Origin: Bradyrhizobium retamae
GTDB taxonomy: Bacteria; Pseudomonadota; Alphaproteobacteria; Rhizobiales; Xanthobacteraceae
Assembly (NCBI RefSeq): GCF_001440415.1
Contig: NZ_LLYA01000146.1
Span: 54,091-118,090, forward strand
Direction of reading: 5' to 3'
Length of the DNA: 64,000 nucleotides
Shown here one piece after another: positions 35,431 through 44,011 of the stretch. The translations under genes were made by a program, and so were the position numbers. The notes under the pieces are model-generated. The model was given only the letters and a program-made list of their open reading frames with translations. It was not told where the DNA came from and made no database searches. Each line of letters begins with the position of its first letter. The stretch's first letter is position 1.

Positions 35431-36231
35431 ATGGGGACGCTGTACGATTTGCTCGGAGCGCTTCCGAGTGATGACGCCGAGGAATTGCGGAAGGCATTCC
35501 GCAAGGCCGCGAAGGCGACCCATCCCGATATCAATCCCGATAATCCCGATGCTGCGCTGAGGTTCAGGGAACTCGTGCGCGCCTATGACATCCTGACCGA
35601 CACCGAGCAGCGCTCGACCTACGATCAGTTGCTCGCCATTGCGCTGCAGCCGCCTGCCACCCCAGCGGTCCGCACCTATGAGACCGTCCGAAAGGTCGCC
35701 TCCAATACGATGGCGGCAACGATCATTTCTGCGGTGCTGGTCGGCGGCTACACCGTGTTCGGATTGTTTTCAAAACCGCCGGGCGCCGCCGAAATGCTGA
35801 CCGGCAGAACCGCCGGCGGCGCGCAGGAAGTTGCGGCCGTGCAGCCCGACGGTTCAGCGCAGGACGAACCGCGCATCCAGCGCGGTGGAGAGGTTTCAAC
35901 CGGCGGAGCGATCGCGCTCGCCTCCGCAGTACCCGCAGCTACGGAATCGGGCGCCGCCCCCATCGGCCGCTTCGAGCCTGTCCCGGCCTTCGTCACGTAC
36001 AATTTGGGCGTCCAGTACTATCCGCGGTTCGCAACCGCCTATTTGGACCGCGGCGTCGTGCTGTACCGGACGGGCGATTTCGATCGCTCGTTCGCCGACA
36101 CTGCGCCGGCCAAACGTCCCACGGATTTGAAACGGACCAAAAACGCCACGGCCGTGCCGCGCAAGCTATTGACCATCGTGCCCACCCTGCCGGAAAGGCG
36201 CGAGCTGATGCCCGCGGCTCTGACGCCCTGA
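35431..36231 (+). CDS. Membrane-anchored J-domain (DnaJ-like) protein
   Basis: A 266-residue protein with an N-terminal J domain (about 3-70) carrying the HPD motif (ATHPDINPD, H31-D33) that stimulates DnaK ATPase. One TM helix (about 93-113) follows, then an alanine-glycine-rich linker and a short segment, YYPRFATAYLDRGVVLYRTG, that resembles a single TPR unit. The C-terminus (LKRTKNATAVPRKLLTIVPT) is basic. It has no G/F or zinc domain, so it is a type III J-protein that may recruit DnaK to the membrane. The sequence after the TPR-like unit ends abruptly and may be a frameshifted or truncated end of a longer TPR protein. Confidence 0.75.
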   Translation: MGTLYDLLGALPSDDAEELRKAFRKAAKATHPDINPDNPDAALRFRELVRAYDILTDTEQRSTYDQLLAIALQPPATPAVRTYETVRKVASNTMAATIISAVLVGGYTVFGLFSKPPGAAEMLTGRTAGGAQEVAAVQPDGSAQDEPRIQRGGEVSTGGAIALASAVPAATESGAAPIGRFEPVPAFVTYNLGVQYYPRFATAYLDRGVVLYRTGDFDRSFADTAPAKRPTDLKRTKNATAVPRKLLTIVPTLPERRELMPAALTP

Positions 36232-36246
36232 CGGCGCGCCAAGCCG

Positions 36247-37179
36247 TCATGACTTTTCTGCGTCCTTCTTCTTCGGGCGTGGCGGTCCCTCGACCGGCGG
36301 CAGCGACTTCACATACTCCGCGATGGCGTCGCGATCCTCCGGCGGCAACTGCGACGTGTTCCTGATCACCCGCGCCATCGATCCACCGGCGGTGTCGCCA
36401 TCCGGCGTTTGCCCGGTTTCGAGGAAGTAGGCGATATCCTTTGCGCTCCACTCCTCCAATCTTTTCTGGGTGATGTTGGGTACCCAGCCCTCTCCTTCCG
36501 GATTGGGCCCGCCCGCGAAGCGTTGCGCTTCGACGATACCGCCGAGGAAGTTGCGCGGGCTGTGGCACTCGGCGCAATGGCCCATACCGTTGACGAGGTA
36601 GGCGCCGCGATTCCATGACGCCGAATGTGCAGCGTCCGGGCTATGGGGCTTGCCATCCATGAATAGCCATTTCCAGACGCCGATATTGCGACGGATGTTA
36701 AATGGAAACGGCACGTCGTGATCGCGCGTCTTGCCGCTTACCGGCGCAAGCGTCTTCAGATAGGCGAAAAGATCGCGAACGTCGTCGACGGTAGCGTTTT
36801 GGTAGGACGTATATGGAAAGGCCGGAAAATAATGCACGCCGTCCGGCGACGTCCCCTTGAGCACCGCTGTCACAAAATCCGCCTCGCTCCACCGGCCAAT
36901 ACCGTAGGTGGGATCTGACGAGATGTTGGGAACGTAAAACGTCCCGAACGGAGACGGCATTGCGAGCCCGCCGCCCAGGTTCAACCGATCGGGCTGGTTG
37001 GGAACGGCATGGCAGGAGGAACAGCCTCCGGCATTGAACGTTGCAACGCCGTTGGCAAGGTTCGGCGTGCGGGGAGGAAGCGAGGCTGGCGCAACCACCG
37101 CCGGGATCGTGAGCCACCAGAAAACACCGGCGCCGGCGACGACAGCCAAAATCAAGCCAAGGAGAATTCGTCGCAGCAT
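36247..37179 (-). CDS. Di-heme c-type cytochrome, membrane-anchored
   Basis: A 310-residue periplasmic electron carrier. An N-terminal membrane anchor (about 5-24) is followed by two cytochrome c domains, with heme motifs CSSCH (53-57) and CAECH (202-206) and Met ligands probably in the GGLAMPSPFGT and GGSMARVI regions. This layout is that of the cytochrome subunits of alcohol, sugar-acid or isoquinoline-type dehydrogenases (the latter usually have three hemes). It sits near an orphan CoxL-type molybdenum subunit and a c556-type cytochrome, but on separate transcripts. Confidence 0.88.
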   Translation of the reverse strand: MLRRILLGLILAVVAGAGVFWWLTIPAVVAPASLPPRTPNLANGVATFNAGGCSSCHAVPNQPDRLNLGGGLAMPSPFGTFYVPNISSDPTYGIGRWSEADFVTAVLKGTSPDGVHYFPAFPYTSYQNATVDDVRDLFAYLKTLAPVSGKTRDHDVPFPFNIRRNIGVWKWLFMDGKPHSPDAAHSASWNRGAYLVNGMGHCAECHSPRNFLGGIVEAQRFAGGPNPEGEGWVPNITQKRLEEWSAKDIAYFLETGQTPDGDTAGGSMARVIRNTSQLPPEDRDAIAEYVKSLPPVEGPPRPKKKDAEKS

Positions 37180-37348
37180 TCACTGATCCGTTGTCAGGGA
37201 GTCCTAAACTCAACAACCAGTATGGACGCACTTTGCGCCATAGGCTTCTGCGAAACTTCGAGCCTTTGTCTGCATCTCGGGAATAAATTCGGAAAGGCGT
37301 TGTTTTGAGGCTGACATCGCCGTTTTGACGTCCACAGGGAGAAACACC

Positions 37349-37771
37349 ATGTCGAACAAGACCATGCTTGTCACGCTTGCGTTGGGGGCAGCGATTGCTT
37401 TTGCAGGGCCCGCGTCTGCCGACAAGATGAAGGCGACGCTCGACGGCAAGTCCCAGGTGCCGCCCAACACCAGCACGGCCAAGGGCACCGCCGACATCGA
37501 CTACGATCCCGCCAGCAAGAAGCTGAGCTGGAAGCTCTCCTATTCCGGCCTGTCCGGACCTGCCACCGCGGCACATTTCCACGGCCCCGCGGAAGCCGGC
37601 AAGAATGCCGGTGTCGCTGTCGCCATCCCCAATGCGACGTCGAGCCCGGTCGAGGGCAGCGCAACGTTGACCGATGCGCAGGCCGCCGACCTCGTGGCCG
37701 GCAGGTACTACATCAACATTCACACCGCAGCCAATCCGGGCGGCGAAATCCGCGGCCAGGTGACCAAATAA
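37349..37771 (+). CDS. Exported CHRD-domain protein
   Basis: A 140-residue protein with a signal peptide (likely cut after ASA at 25) and a single CHRD domain of about 110 residues. CHRD hallmarks are KATLDGKSQVPPNTS, the central TAAHFHGPAEAGKNAG and the C-terminal YYINIHTAANPGGEIRGQV. The domain was defined in chordin and is found in bacterial secreted proteins of unknown role. The ATG at 37349 is chosen because the signal peptide starts there, with GGGAG upstream. A strong terminator follows. Confidence 0.9.
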   Translation: MSNKTMLVTLALGAAIAFAGPASADKMKATLDGKSQVPPNTSTAKGTADIDYDPASKKLSWKLSYSGLSGPATAAHFHGPAEAGKNAGVAVAIPNATSSPVEGSATLTDAQAADLVAGRYYINIHTAANPGGEIRGQVTK

Positions 37772-37844
37772 ATCAAGTCACCAAGTAAATTTGGTGACGA
37801 AGTAAGCTCGAGCACGAGTAAACAAAAACAAGAAAGGCTAACAC

Positions 37845-37880
37845 AAAAAGGGCGGACGCTTCCTGGCGTCCGCCCCTTTT
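37845..37880. terminator. Bidirectional terminator after the CHRD gene
   Basis: A perfect 10-base stem GGGCGGACGC / GCGTCCGCCC with a 6-base loop, flanked by AAAAA on the left and CTTTT on the right, so it can act in both directions for the CHRD gene and the convergent cytochrome gene. Confidence 0.9.
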
Positions 37881-37887
37881 GAGGTCA

Positions 37888-37963
37888 GAGCATGATCCAG
37901 AAAAATGTGTAGCGGTTTTCCCTCGCGACAAACGCGGAACGCGTTTGCGCGGAGATCATGCTC
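37888..37963. repeat. Dispersed palindromic repeat (GAGCATGATC / GATCATGCTC), long variant
   Basis: Perfect 10-base ends GAGCATGATC and GATCATGCTC enclose 56 bases including AGCGGTTTTCCCTCGCG. The core is 27 bases longer than in the copy at 62136-62184 and contains an extra hairpin, AACGCGGAACGCGTT. Confidence 0.75.
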
Positions 37964-37978
37964 AAGGTTGGAATGCGA

Positions 37979-38425
37979 TCAGCCCTTCTTGATCCGATAT
38001 GTCTCGTGGCAGCCACCGCACTGCTTGCCGATGACAGGCAGTTCCGCCTTTAGCGTGTCGAGATTCTTGACCTTGCTTTTGGCATCGGCGACGACCTTGG
38101 CGAAGCTCTTAATTTGGGACTCGAAGCCGGCCTTGTCTGTCCAGATTTTCGGCGAGGGATCGTAATCACCTTCCAGCTTGACACCTTTCATGCTCTCGGG
38201 GAACAGCGTCGGAAGGTTCTTGGCGGTGTCATCGAACTGGTCCAGCGCGGCATTGACAGTCGACTGATCGTAGGGCTTTTCGCCCTTGACCATCGCCGAT
38301 AACGCGGCTGCGTTCTTGCCATTGTCCTTCATCATGGCCTGGGTGCGCTTGACCTGATCCTGCTGTGCAACGACCGCACCGGCACTGAATGCAAGCGCAG
38401 CTACGACGACGACGATCCGTTTCAT
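37979..38425 (-). CDS. Cytochrome c'/c556-type exported cytochrome
   Basis: A 148-residue periplasmic protein with a signal peptide (cut after VVA at about 20) and a four-helix bundle ending in one heme motif, CGGCH (136-140), eight residues before the C-terminus. That C-terminal location is diagnostic of the cytochrome c'/c556 family. Members carry electrons or bind NO. It ends against the terminator and repeat shared with the CHRD gene. Confidence 0.9.
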   Translation of the reverse strand: MKRIVVVVAALAFSAGAVVAQQDQVKRTQAMMKDNGKNAAALSAMVKGEKPYDQSTVNAALDQFDDTAKNLPTLFPESMKGVKLEGDYDPSPKIWTDKAGFESQIKSFAKVVADAKSKVKNLDTLKAELPVIGKQCGGCHETYRIKKG

Positions 38426-38533
38426 TGGCTAAATCCCCCTTCAATTCGGGTTTGTACCGGCCCCAAAGGTGGCGCGGACCGACTGTTTGTAAAACACCGC
38501 AGGCGCCGCATCATTCCGCACGCGACAAAAATA

Positions 38534-40843
38534 TCAGAGGTTATGCCGCTTCTGTGCCTCGCGGATCGCGATCCAGATCCGCTCGGCGGTGGCCGGCATG
38601 TCGATGTGGTCGATCTTGTACTCGCGCCACAGGCCCTCGATGATCGCGTTGACCACCGCGGGGCAAGAGCCGATCGCGCCTGCCTCGCCTGCACCCTTGA
38701 CGCCGAGCGGATTGGTCGTGCACGGCACATTGTGCGTTTCGAAATGGAACGACGGACCATCGGAAGCCCGCGGCACCGCATAATCCATGAAAGTGCCGGT
38801 GACGAGCTGGCCATCGGTTGCGCTGTAGACCGCGTGCTCCATCAAGGCCTGACCGATGCCCTGCATCGCGCCGCCATGCACCTGGCCGGCGAGCAGCAGC
38901 GGATTGAGCGTGACCCCGAAATCGTCGACGATGACATAGTTGATTATTCTGATGATGCCGGTGGCGGGATCGATCTCGATTTCGGCGAGATGCGTGCCGT
39001 TCGGATAGGTGCCGTCGGCCTGGGCGAAGGTCGCGCTCGCATTCAGTTTCGACGGATCGACGCCTGGCCGTTTCGCGAGGTCGGCGAAGCTGATCGAGCG
39101 ATCGGTGCCCGCGATGCGCACGACGCCATTGCTGATCTCGAGGTCGCCGGCGCTGGTCTCCAGCGCTTCGGCCGCGATCTCCTTCAGCTTGTTGCCGAGT
39201 TCGCGCGTGGCGCGCTCGACGCTGACGCCGCCGGTCGGGATCGACGCCGAGCCGCCGGTGCCGAGCCCGGTGGCGATCTTGTCGGTGTCGCCCTGCAAGA
39301 CATGGACACGCTCCGGCGGCACGCCGAACTGCTCGGCAACGAGCTGTGCATAGGCCGTCTGATGGCCCTGCCCGCTCGACTGCGTGCCGATCAGGATATT
39401 GATGTCGCCGTTGGGATCAAGCGCGACGTTGGCGGTCTCCTCGCCCATCGTGCCGCAGACCTCGACATAGCAGGACATGCCGATGCCGCGCACGAGACCT
39501 TGCTTCTTCGCCGCCTTGGCGCGCTTTGGAAATTCCTTCCAGTTGGCGACTTCCATCGCGCGCTTCATATGCGCGGTAAAGTCGCCGGAATCGTAGACCT
39601 TTCCGGTCGCGGTCTTGTAGGGCATCGCCTTCGGCGGAATGAAGTTCTTGCGCCGGATCGCATCCGGCGTCATCCCGAGCTTTCGCGCGGCCGCATCGAC
39701 CAGACGTTCGACCACATAGGCCGCTTCGGGGCGCCCGGCGCCGCGATAGGCATCGACCGGCACGGTATTGGTGAACACGGTGCGGACGCGGCAGTGGAAG
39801 GCCTGGATATCGTAGAGCCCGGGCAGCATGCCGGCACCGCCATGGGGGATGTAGGGCCCAAAGGTCGAGAGATAGGCGCCCATGTCGCCCATCAGATCGA
39901 CGTCCATGCCGAGGAATTTGCCGTCCTCGGCCAACGCCATCTTGGCGGTCGTGACGTTGTCGCGGCCCTGCGCGTCGCCCATGAAGTGATCGGAGCGATC
40001 CGCGGTCCATTTGATGGTCTTGCGCAGCTTGCGCGCCGCCACCGAAATCAGCGCATACTCGCGGTAGGGAAACAGTTTTGTGCCGAAGCCGCCGCCGACG
40101 TCGGGGCAGATCACTCGCATCTTTTCCATCGGAATCTTCAGCACCATGCCGCACAGGATTTCGCGCAGGCGATGGCTGCCCTGGCTGCCGATGGTTAGCG
40201 TTAGATGATCGCGCTTGGCGTCGTATTCGGCGACCGCGGCGCGCGTCTCCATGAAGTTGGTGATGACGCGCGGGTTGACGATCGATATCTCAGCGATCGC
40301 ATGCGCTTTGGCAAAGGCGGCCTCAGCCGCCTTCCTGTCGCCGATCGACACGTCGAACAGCAAATTGCCGGGCTTGTCAGGCCAGACCAGCGGCGCGTCT
40401 TTCTTCACGGCGTTGACGACGCCGACCACCGACGGAAGCGGCATCCATTTGACGTCGATCGCCTCCATCGCGTCACGGGCCTGGTCGATGGTGTCGGCGA
40501 CCAAGAAGGCGACGGCGTCGCCGACATGGCGCACCTCGTCCTTGGGAAGAATCGGATAGGGCGGGCCGGTGAACGGATCGACTTCCAGGTTGAACAGGCA
40601 CGGCAGGTCGCCGAGATCCCTGACATCGTCGGCGGTCAGGATCGCAGCCACGCCCGGCATCCCGCGGGCCTTGGTGACGTTGAGCGTGAACTTCGCGTGC
40701 GCATGCGGCGAGCGCAGCATCAGCGCGTGCAACGCCGGCTGTGGTGAATGGTCGTCGGTATAGCGGCCCTTGCCGCGAATGAGCGCGTCGTCCTCCTTGC
40801 GAAGGACGCTTTGACCGACGCCGAACTTGATGGGAGCTGCCAT
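38534..40843 (-). CDS. Form-II CoxL-type molybdopterin-binding subunit (xanthine dehydrogenase family), orphan
   Basis: A 769-residue large subunit of a molybdenum hydroxylase. The active-site loop reads AYRGAGRPE, the form-II signature, not the AYRCSFR of true CO dehydrogenase. Other family blocks are GVGQSVLRKEDDALIRGKGR, DVGGGFGTKLFPYREYAL, QGHQTAYAQLVAEQFGVP and the catalytic Glu region GVKGAGEAGAIGSCPAVVNA. Such enzymes normally need a 2Fe-2S small subunit and an FAD medium subunit, but neither is in the flanks. The start at 40843 has GGAGATACG just upstream. The natural substrate is unknown (aldehyde or N-heterocycle likely). Confidence 0.88.
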   Translation of the reverse strand: MAAPIKFGVGQSVLRKEDDALIRGKGRYTDDHSPQPALHALMLRSPHAHAKFTLNVTKARGMPGVAAILTADDVRDLGDLPCLFNLEVDPFTGPPYPILPKDEVRHVGDAVAFLVADTIDQARDAMEAIDVKWMPLPSVVGVVNAVKKDAPLVWPDKPGNLLFDVSIGDRKAAEAAFAKAHAIAEISIVNPRVITNFMETRAAVAEYDAKRDHLTLTIGSQGSHRLREILCGMVLKIPMEKMRVICPDVGGGFGTKLFPYREYALISVAARKLRKTIKWTADRSDHFMGDAQGRDNVTTAKMALAEDGKFLGMDVDLMGDMGAYLSTFGPYIPHGGAGMLPGLYDIQAFHCRVRTVFTNTVPVDAYRGAGRPEAAYVVERLVDAAARKLGMTPDAIRRKNFIPPKAMPYKTATGKVYDSGDFTAHMKRAMEVANWKEFPKRAKAAKKQGLVRGIGMSCYVEVCGTMGEETANVALDPNGDINILIGTQSSGQGHQTAYAQLVAEQFGVPPERVHVLQGDTDKIATGLGTGGSASIPTGGVSVERATRELGNKLKEIAAEALETSAGDLEISNGVVRIAGTDRSISFADLAKRPGVDPSKLNASATFAQADGTYPNGTHLAEIEIDPATGIIRIINYVIVDDFGVTLNPLLLAGQVHGGAMQGIGQALMEHAVYSATDGQLVTGTFMDYAVPRASDGPSFHFETHNVPCTTNPLGVKGAGEAGAIGSCPAVVNAIIEGLWREYKIDHIDMPATAERIWIAIREAQKRHNL

Positions 40844-40912
40844 CGTATCTCCAATTGTCGTTAGCGCGTGATGACTTTTCCTGGAAACGTCACCGCACTC
40901 ACTTTTGTTTTT

Positions 40913-40960
40913 GAGCATGACCCTTTCGGAGAACCCGGTACCCGCGTTTCCGGATCACGC
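40913..40960. repeat. Dispersed palindromic repeat (GAGCATGATC family), degenerate copy
   Basis: GAGCATGACC at the left end and GGATCACGC at the right enclose GGAGAACCCGGTACCCGCG, which matches the inverted core of the 62136-62184 copy. The rest of the 334-base gap between the CoxL-type gene and murJ (40844-41177) shows no gene. Confidence 0.65.
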
Positions 40961-41177
40961 ACCTGGAAGCGTTCTATATTGCAGCGGTTCGCGAGCCAGC
41001 GCAAACCCGCTTTCAGCGGCGACTACTATTCCAGCGGCCGGATTTTCCGCACCTGCACAACAAGAAAACTTGATGACGTCCGGCTCACAATGCCGGCGTT
41101 TGTCCGGTGGCAGACGCGAACCTGCGCCAACGCAGCCACCGCGCGACTTCTAGAAAATTTCTTTTATTCACAGAAGC

Positions 41178-42719
41178 TTAGCCCCGGGATTGGCGGTCGC
41201 GGAGCAGCACAAATAGCCATCCCCTGCCAAACAGCAGCAGGATCAAGACCCCGTACACGAATGCACCAGCCACGATCAGCAGCAGTAGCGAGGTCTCGTC
41301 GCGGAAGATGTGCATTTGCGCGAAGTAGAAACTAGCGAATCGCGCGGTGGCCCAAAGCGCGGCGGCGAGCAGAACCCCCGCCGCCGCGAACTTGGCGAGC
41401 GATGTCATCCAGGCGCGGTCGAGTTCGAGGTACCCCGCCCGCACCGCGAAAGCGAGCACCAGCAGGAGATTGACCCAGGCCCCGATGGCAGTGGCGAGCG
41501 CGAGACCGATTTGCGCCAGTGTGCCCATCAACGCGATCTTCAGCGCCACGTTGACCGCAACGCCGGTCAGCGCCGCCTTTACTGGCGTCGCGGTGTCCTG
41601 ACGGGCATAGAAGGTCGCCACCGCACTGCGGATCGTCACGAACGGAATGAGTCCGATCGCGTAAGCTGCCAATGTGGCGCCCGCGGCTGCCGCATCCGCT
41701 TTCGAGAACGCGCCACGCGCAAACATCGCGCGCATGATGACATCAGGCACGGTCAGGAAGGCGGCGACGAATGGCACCGAAAACAGCAGCGAGAACTCGA
41801 ACGCCCGCCGCTGCGCGGCTGATGCCCCAGCGACATCGTTCGCAGTCAGGCGCCGCGACATTTCCGGCAACAGCACGGTGCCGATCGCGATCCCGATCAC
41901 GCCGATCGGCAACTGGTTGAGACGGTCGGCGTAATACAGCGCCGAAAGCGCTCCCGCCGACAGAAAGGTCGCGATGATGGTGTCGGCGAACAACGCGACC
42001 TGCGTTCCCATAGAGCCGATGGTCGCAGGTCCGAGCGCCCGAAAAAACGCGCGCACGTCTTCGTCGAATTTGACGAAAGCGAATTTCGGCAGGATGCCGG
42101 TCTTTGCCGCATCACCCGCCAGCAGCAGGAACTCGAGGATGCCGGCGAGCAGAACGCCCCATGCGGCGGCGTAGCCCGCGCCCGGAAAGAACGCCGCCAG
42201 CGCCAGTGTCGCCATCATCGACAGGTTGAGAAAGATCGGCGCGGCGGCGGCGCTCGCAAAGCGGTGCATCACGTTGAGCATGCCGCCGTACAGCGTCACC
42301 AGCGTGATCAGCAGCAAATACGGAAACGTGATCCGCGTCAGCGATATCGCCAGTTCGCCGCGCGCCGGGTCGTCCTTGAACCCCGGCGCGAGAATGGCGA
42401 TCACCTCGGGCATGAACCACCACGCCAGGACGAGCAGGATCACCTGCACGGCGAACAGCAGCGTGAAGATGCGGTCGGCGAATAGCCGCGCCGAGGCTTC
42501 ACCCTTGCCGCGCAGATGCGCATAGGCCGGCACAAAGGCGGCGTTGAAGGCACCTTCGGCGAAGATGGCGCGAAAATGATTGGGCAGCCGCAGTGCCACG
42601 AAAAACGCGTCCGCGACGGGGCCTGCGCCGAGAATCGCGGCGAGCATGATATCGCGCGCGAATCCGGTCAGCCGCGAAAGCAGCGTATAACCGCCGACGG
42701 TGAAGATGCGTCCGAGCAT
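41178..42719 (-). CDS. murJ: Lipid II flippase MurJ
   Basis: A 513-residue, 14-TM MOP-superfamily flippase that moves the peptidoglycan precursor lipid II to the periplasm. The N-terminus LLSRLTGFARDIMLAAILGA, AFFVALRLPNHFRAIFAEGA, FNAAFVPAY and the block LFADTIIATFLSAGALSALYYADRLNQLPIGVIGIA are characteristic. The essential arginines in RLPNHFR are present. It is downstream of the diamino-sugar gene pair on the same strand, with a 113-base gap. Confidence 0.95.
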   Translation of the reverse strand: MLGRIFTVGGYTLLSRLTGFARDIMLAAILGAGPVADAFFVALRLPNHFRAIFAEGAFNAAFVPAYAHLRGKGEASARLFADRIFTLLFAVQVILLVLAWWFMPEVIAILAPGFKDDPARGELAISLTRITFPYLLLITLVTLYGGMLNVMHRFASAAAAPIFLNLSMMATLALAAFFPGAGYAAAWGVLLAGILEFLLLAGDAAKTGILPKFAFVKFDEDVRAFFRALGPATIGSMGTQVALFADTIIATFLSAGALSALYYADRLNQLPIGVIGIAIGTVLLPEMSRRLTANDVAGASAAQRRAFEFSLLFSVPFVAAFLTVPDVIMRAMFARGAFSKADAAAAGATLAAYAIGLIPFVTIRSAVATFYARQDTATPVKAALTGVAVNVALKIALMGTLAQIGLALATAIGAWVNLLLVLAFAVRAGYLELDRAWMTSLAKFAAAGVLLAAALWATARFASFYFAQMHIFRDETSLLLLIVAGAFVYGVLILLLFGRGWLFVLLRDRQSRG

Positions 42720-42832
42720 GCGCCGCTTCTAGCGCATATTCGCAGAACGGGGAAATCAGTCGGCGGGCAGCTTAGCCATGATGTTGACCGAAACCGGCGA
42801 CCACGTCGCTGACGCGGCCCTTCGGGTCGGGA

Positions 42833-43984
42833 TCACGCCTGAAGCGCGCCGCGCACCGCCTTGATGACCCGCTCCTGCGTCGGCTCGTCGAGATAGGCAT
42901 GTATCGGCAGGCTGATGACGTCGGCGGACAGGCTCTCGCAGACCGGCAGTCCGCCATCCGCGACTGGGAAATTGCGATAGGCGGTCTGCTGATGCATCGA
43001 TTTCGTGTAATAGATCGCGGTCGGAATCCCCTGCGCCTTGAGGTCGGCCGCAAAGCGGTCACGGTCCGTGCCTTTGGGCAGGCGGATCGTATAGCAGGCC
43101 CAGATCGAGCTGCAGCCGCTGGCAAGACGCGGCACGGTCACGACATTGCCGAGCCCCCGCGCATAGCGCTCCGCGACCACATTGCGCGCGGCGATCTCGT
43201 CCTCGAAAATTTTCAGCTTCTCGATCAGAATCGCGGCCTGCATGGTGTCGAGCCGCGCGGTGAGCCCGATACGGACATTGTCGTATTTGTCCGAGCCCTG
43301 GCCGTGGACGCGGATGCTGCGCAGCGTTTCGGCGAGCGCATCGTCGTCGGTGAAGATCGCGCCGCCGTCGCCGAAGCAGCCGAGCGGCTTTGCGGGAAAG
43401 AAGCTGGTTGTGGTCGCCAGACCGAAGGTGCCGAGCCGGCGGCCCTTGTAGCTGGCGCCAAAGCTCTGGGCAGCGTCGTTGAGCACGAACAGGCCCTCGG
43501 CTTCGGCGATGGAACCGATCGCGTCCTGGTCGGCCGGCTGTCCGAACAGGTCGACCGGAATGATGGCGCGCGGATTCAGGCCACGCTGCCGCGCGGTCGC
43601 GATTCCGCGCTTGAGCGAGCCGGGGTCGATGTTGAAGGTCACCTCATCGACATCGACGAAGACGGGCGTGGCGCCGGTCAGCACCACCACCTCGCCGGTC
43701 GCGCAAAAAGTGAAGGACGGACACAGCACGGCATCGCCTGGGCCGATATTTTTCGCCATCAACACCATCAGCAGCGCGTCGGTGCCGCTGGCGCAGCTCA
43801 CCACGTGCTTGGCGCCGCAAAATTTTGCGAGCGCGGCTTCCAGCTCAGCGACCTCCGGTCCGTTGATGAACTGGCAGTGATCGAGCACGCGGGCAACGGC
43901 CTCATCGATCGATTTGCCGAGCCGGCGGCGCTGCGCGGCGATATCAGCGAAGGGAACGGGTTCTGGACGCATGTGCTGGTTCAT
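42833..43984 (-). CDS. gnnB: DegT/DnrJ/EryC1 aminotransferase, GnnB-like
   Basis: A 383-residue PLP sugar aminotransferase. The PLP lysine is K199 (TSFFPAKPLGCFGDGGA), with DLFGQPAD and DAAQSFGA motifs of the VioA/WbpE/GnnB class. It lies 27 bases after a UDP-GlcNAc 3-dehydrogenase-like gene. GnnA and GnnB of Acidithiobacillus convert UDP-GlcNAc to UDP-GlcNAc3N, the precursor of lipid A with a 2,3-diamino-glucose backbone, and Bradyrhizobium-type lipid A has that backbone. WbpE-type amination for an O-antigen sugar is the alternative. Confidence 0.68.
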   Translation of the reverse strand: MNQHMRPEPVPFADIAAQRRRLGKSIDEAVARVLDHCQFINGPEVAELEAALAKFCGAKHVVSCASGTDALLMVLMAKNIGPGDAVLCPSFTFCATGEVVVLTGATPVFVDVDEVTFNIDPGSLKRGIATARQRGLNPRAIIPVDLFGQPADQDAIGSIAEAEGLFVLNDAAQSFGASYKGRRLGTFGLATTTSFFPAKPLGCFGDGGAIFTDDDALAETLRSIRVHGQGSDKYDNVRIGLTARLDTMQAAILIEKLKIFEDEIAARNVVAERYARGLGNVVTVPRLASGCSSIWACYTIRLPKGTDRDRFAADLKAQGIPTAIYYTKSMHQQTAYRNFPVADGGLPVCESLSADVISLPIHAYLDEPTQERVIKAVRGALQA

Positions 43985-44011
43985 GGAGCCTTGCTCGGTT
44001 CTGGAAGAAAT

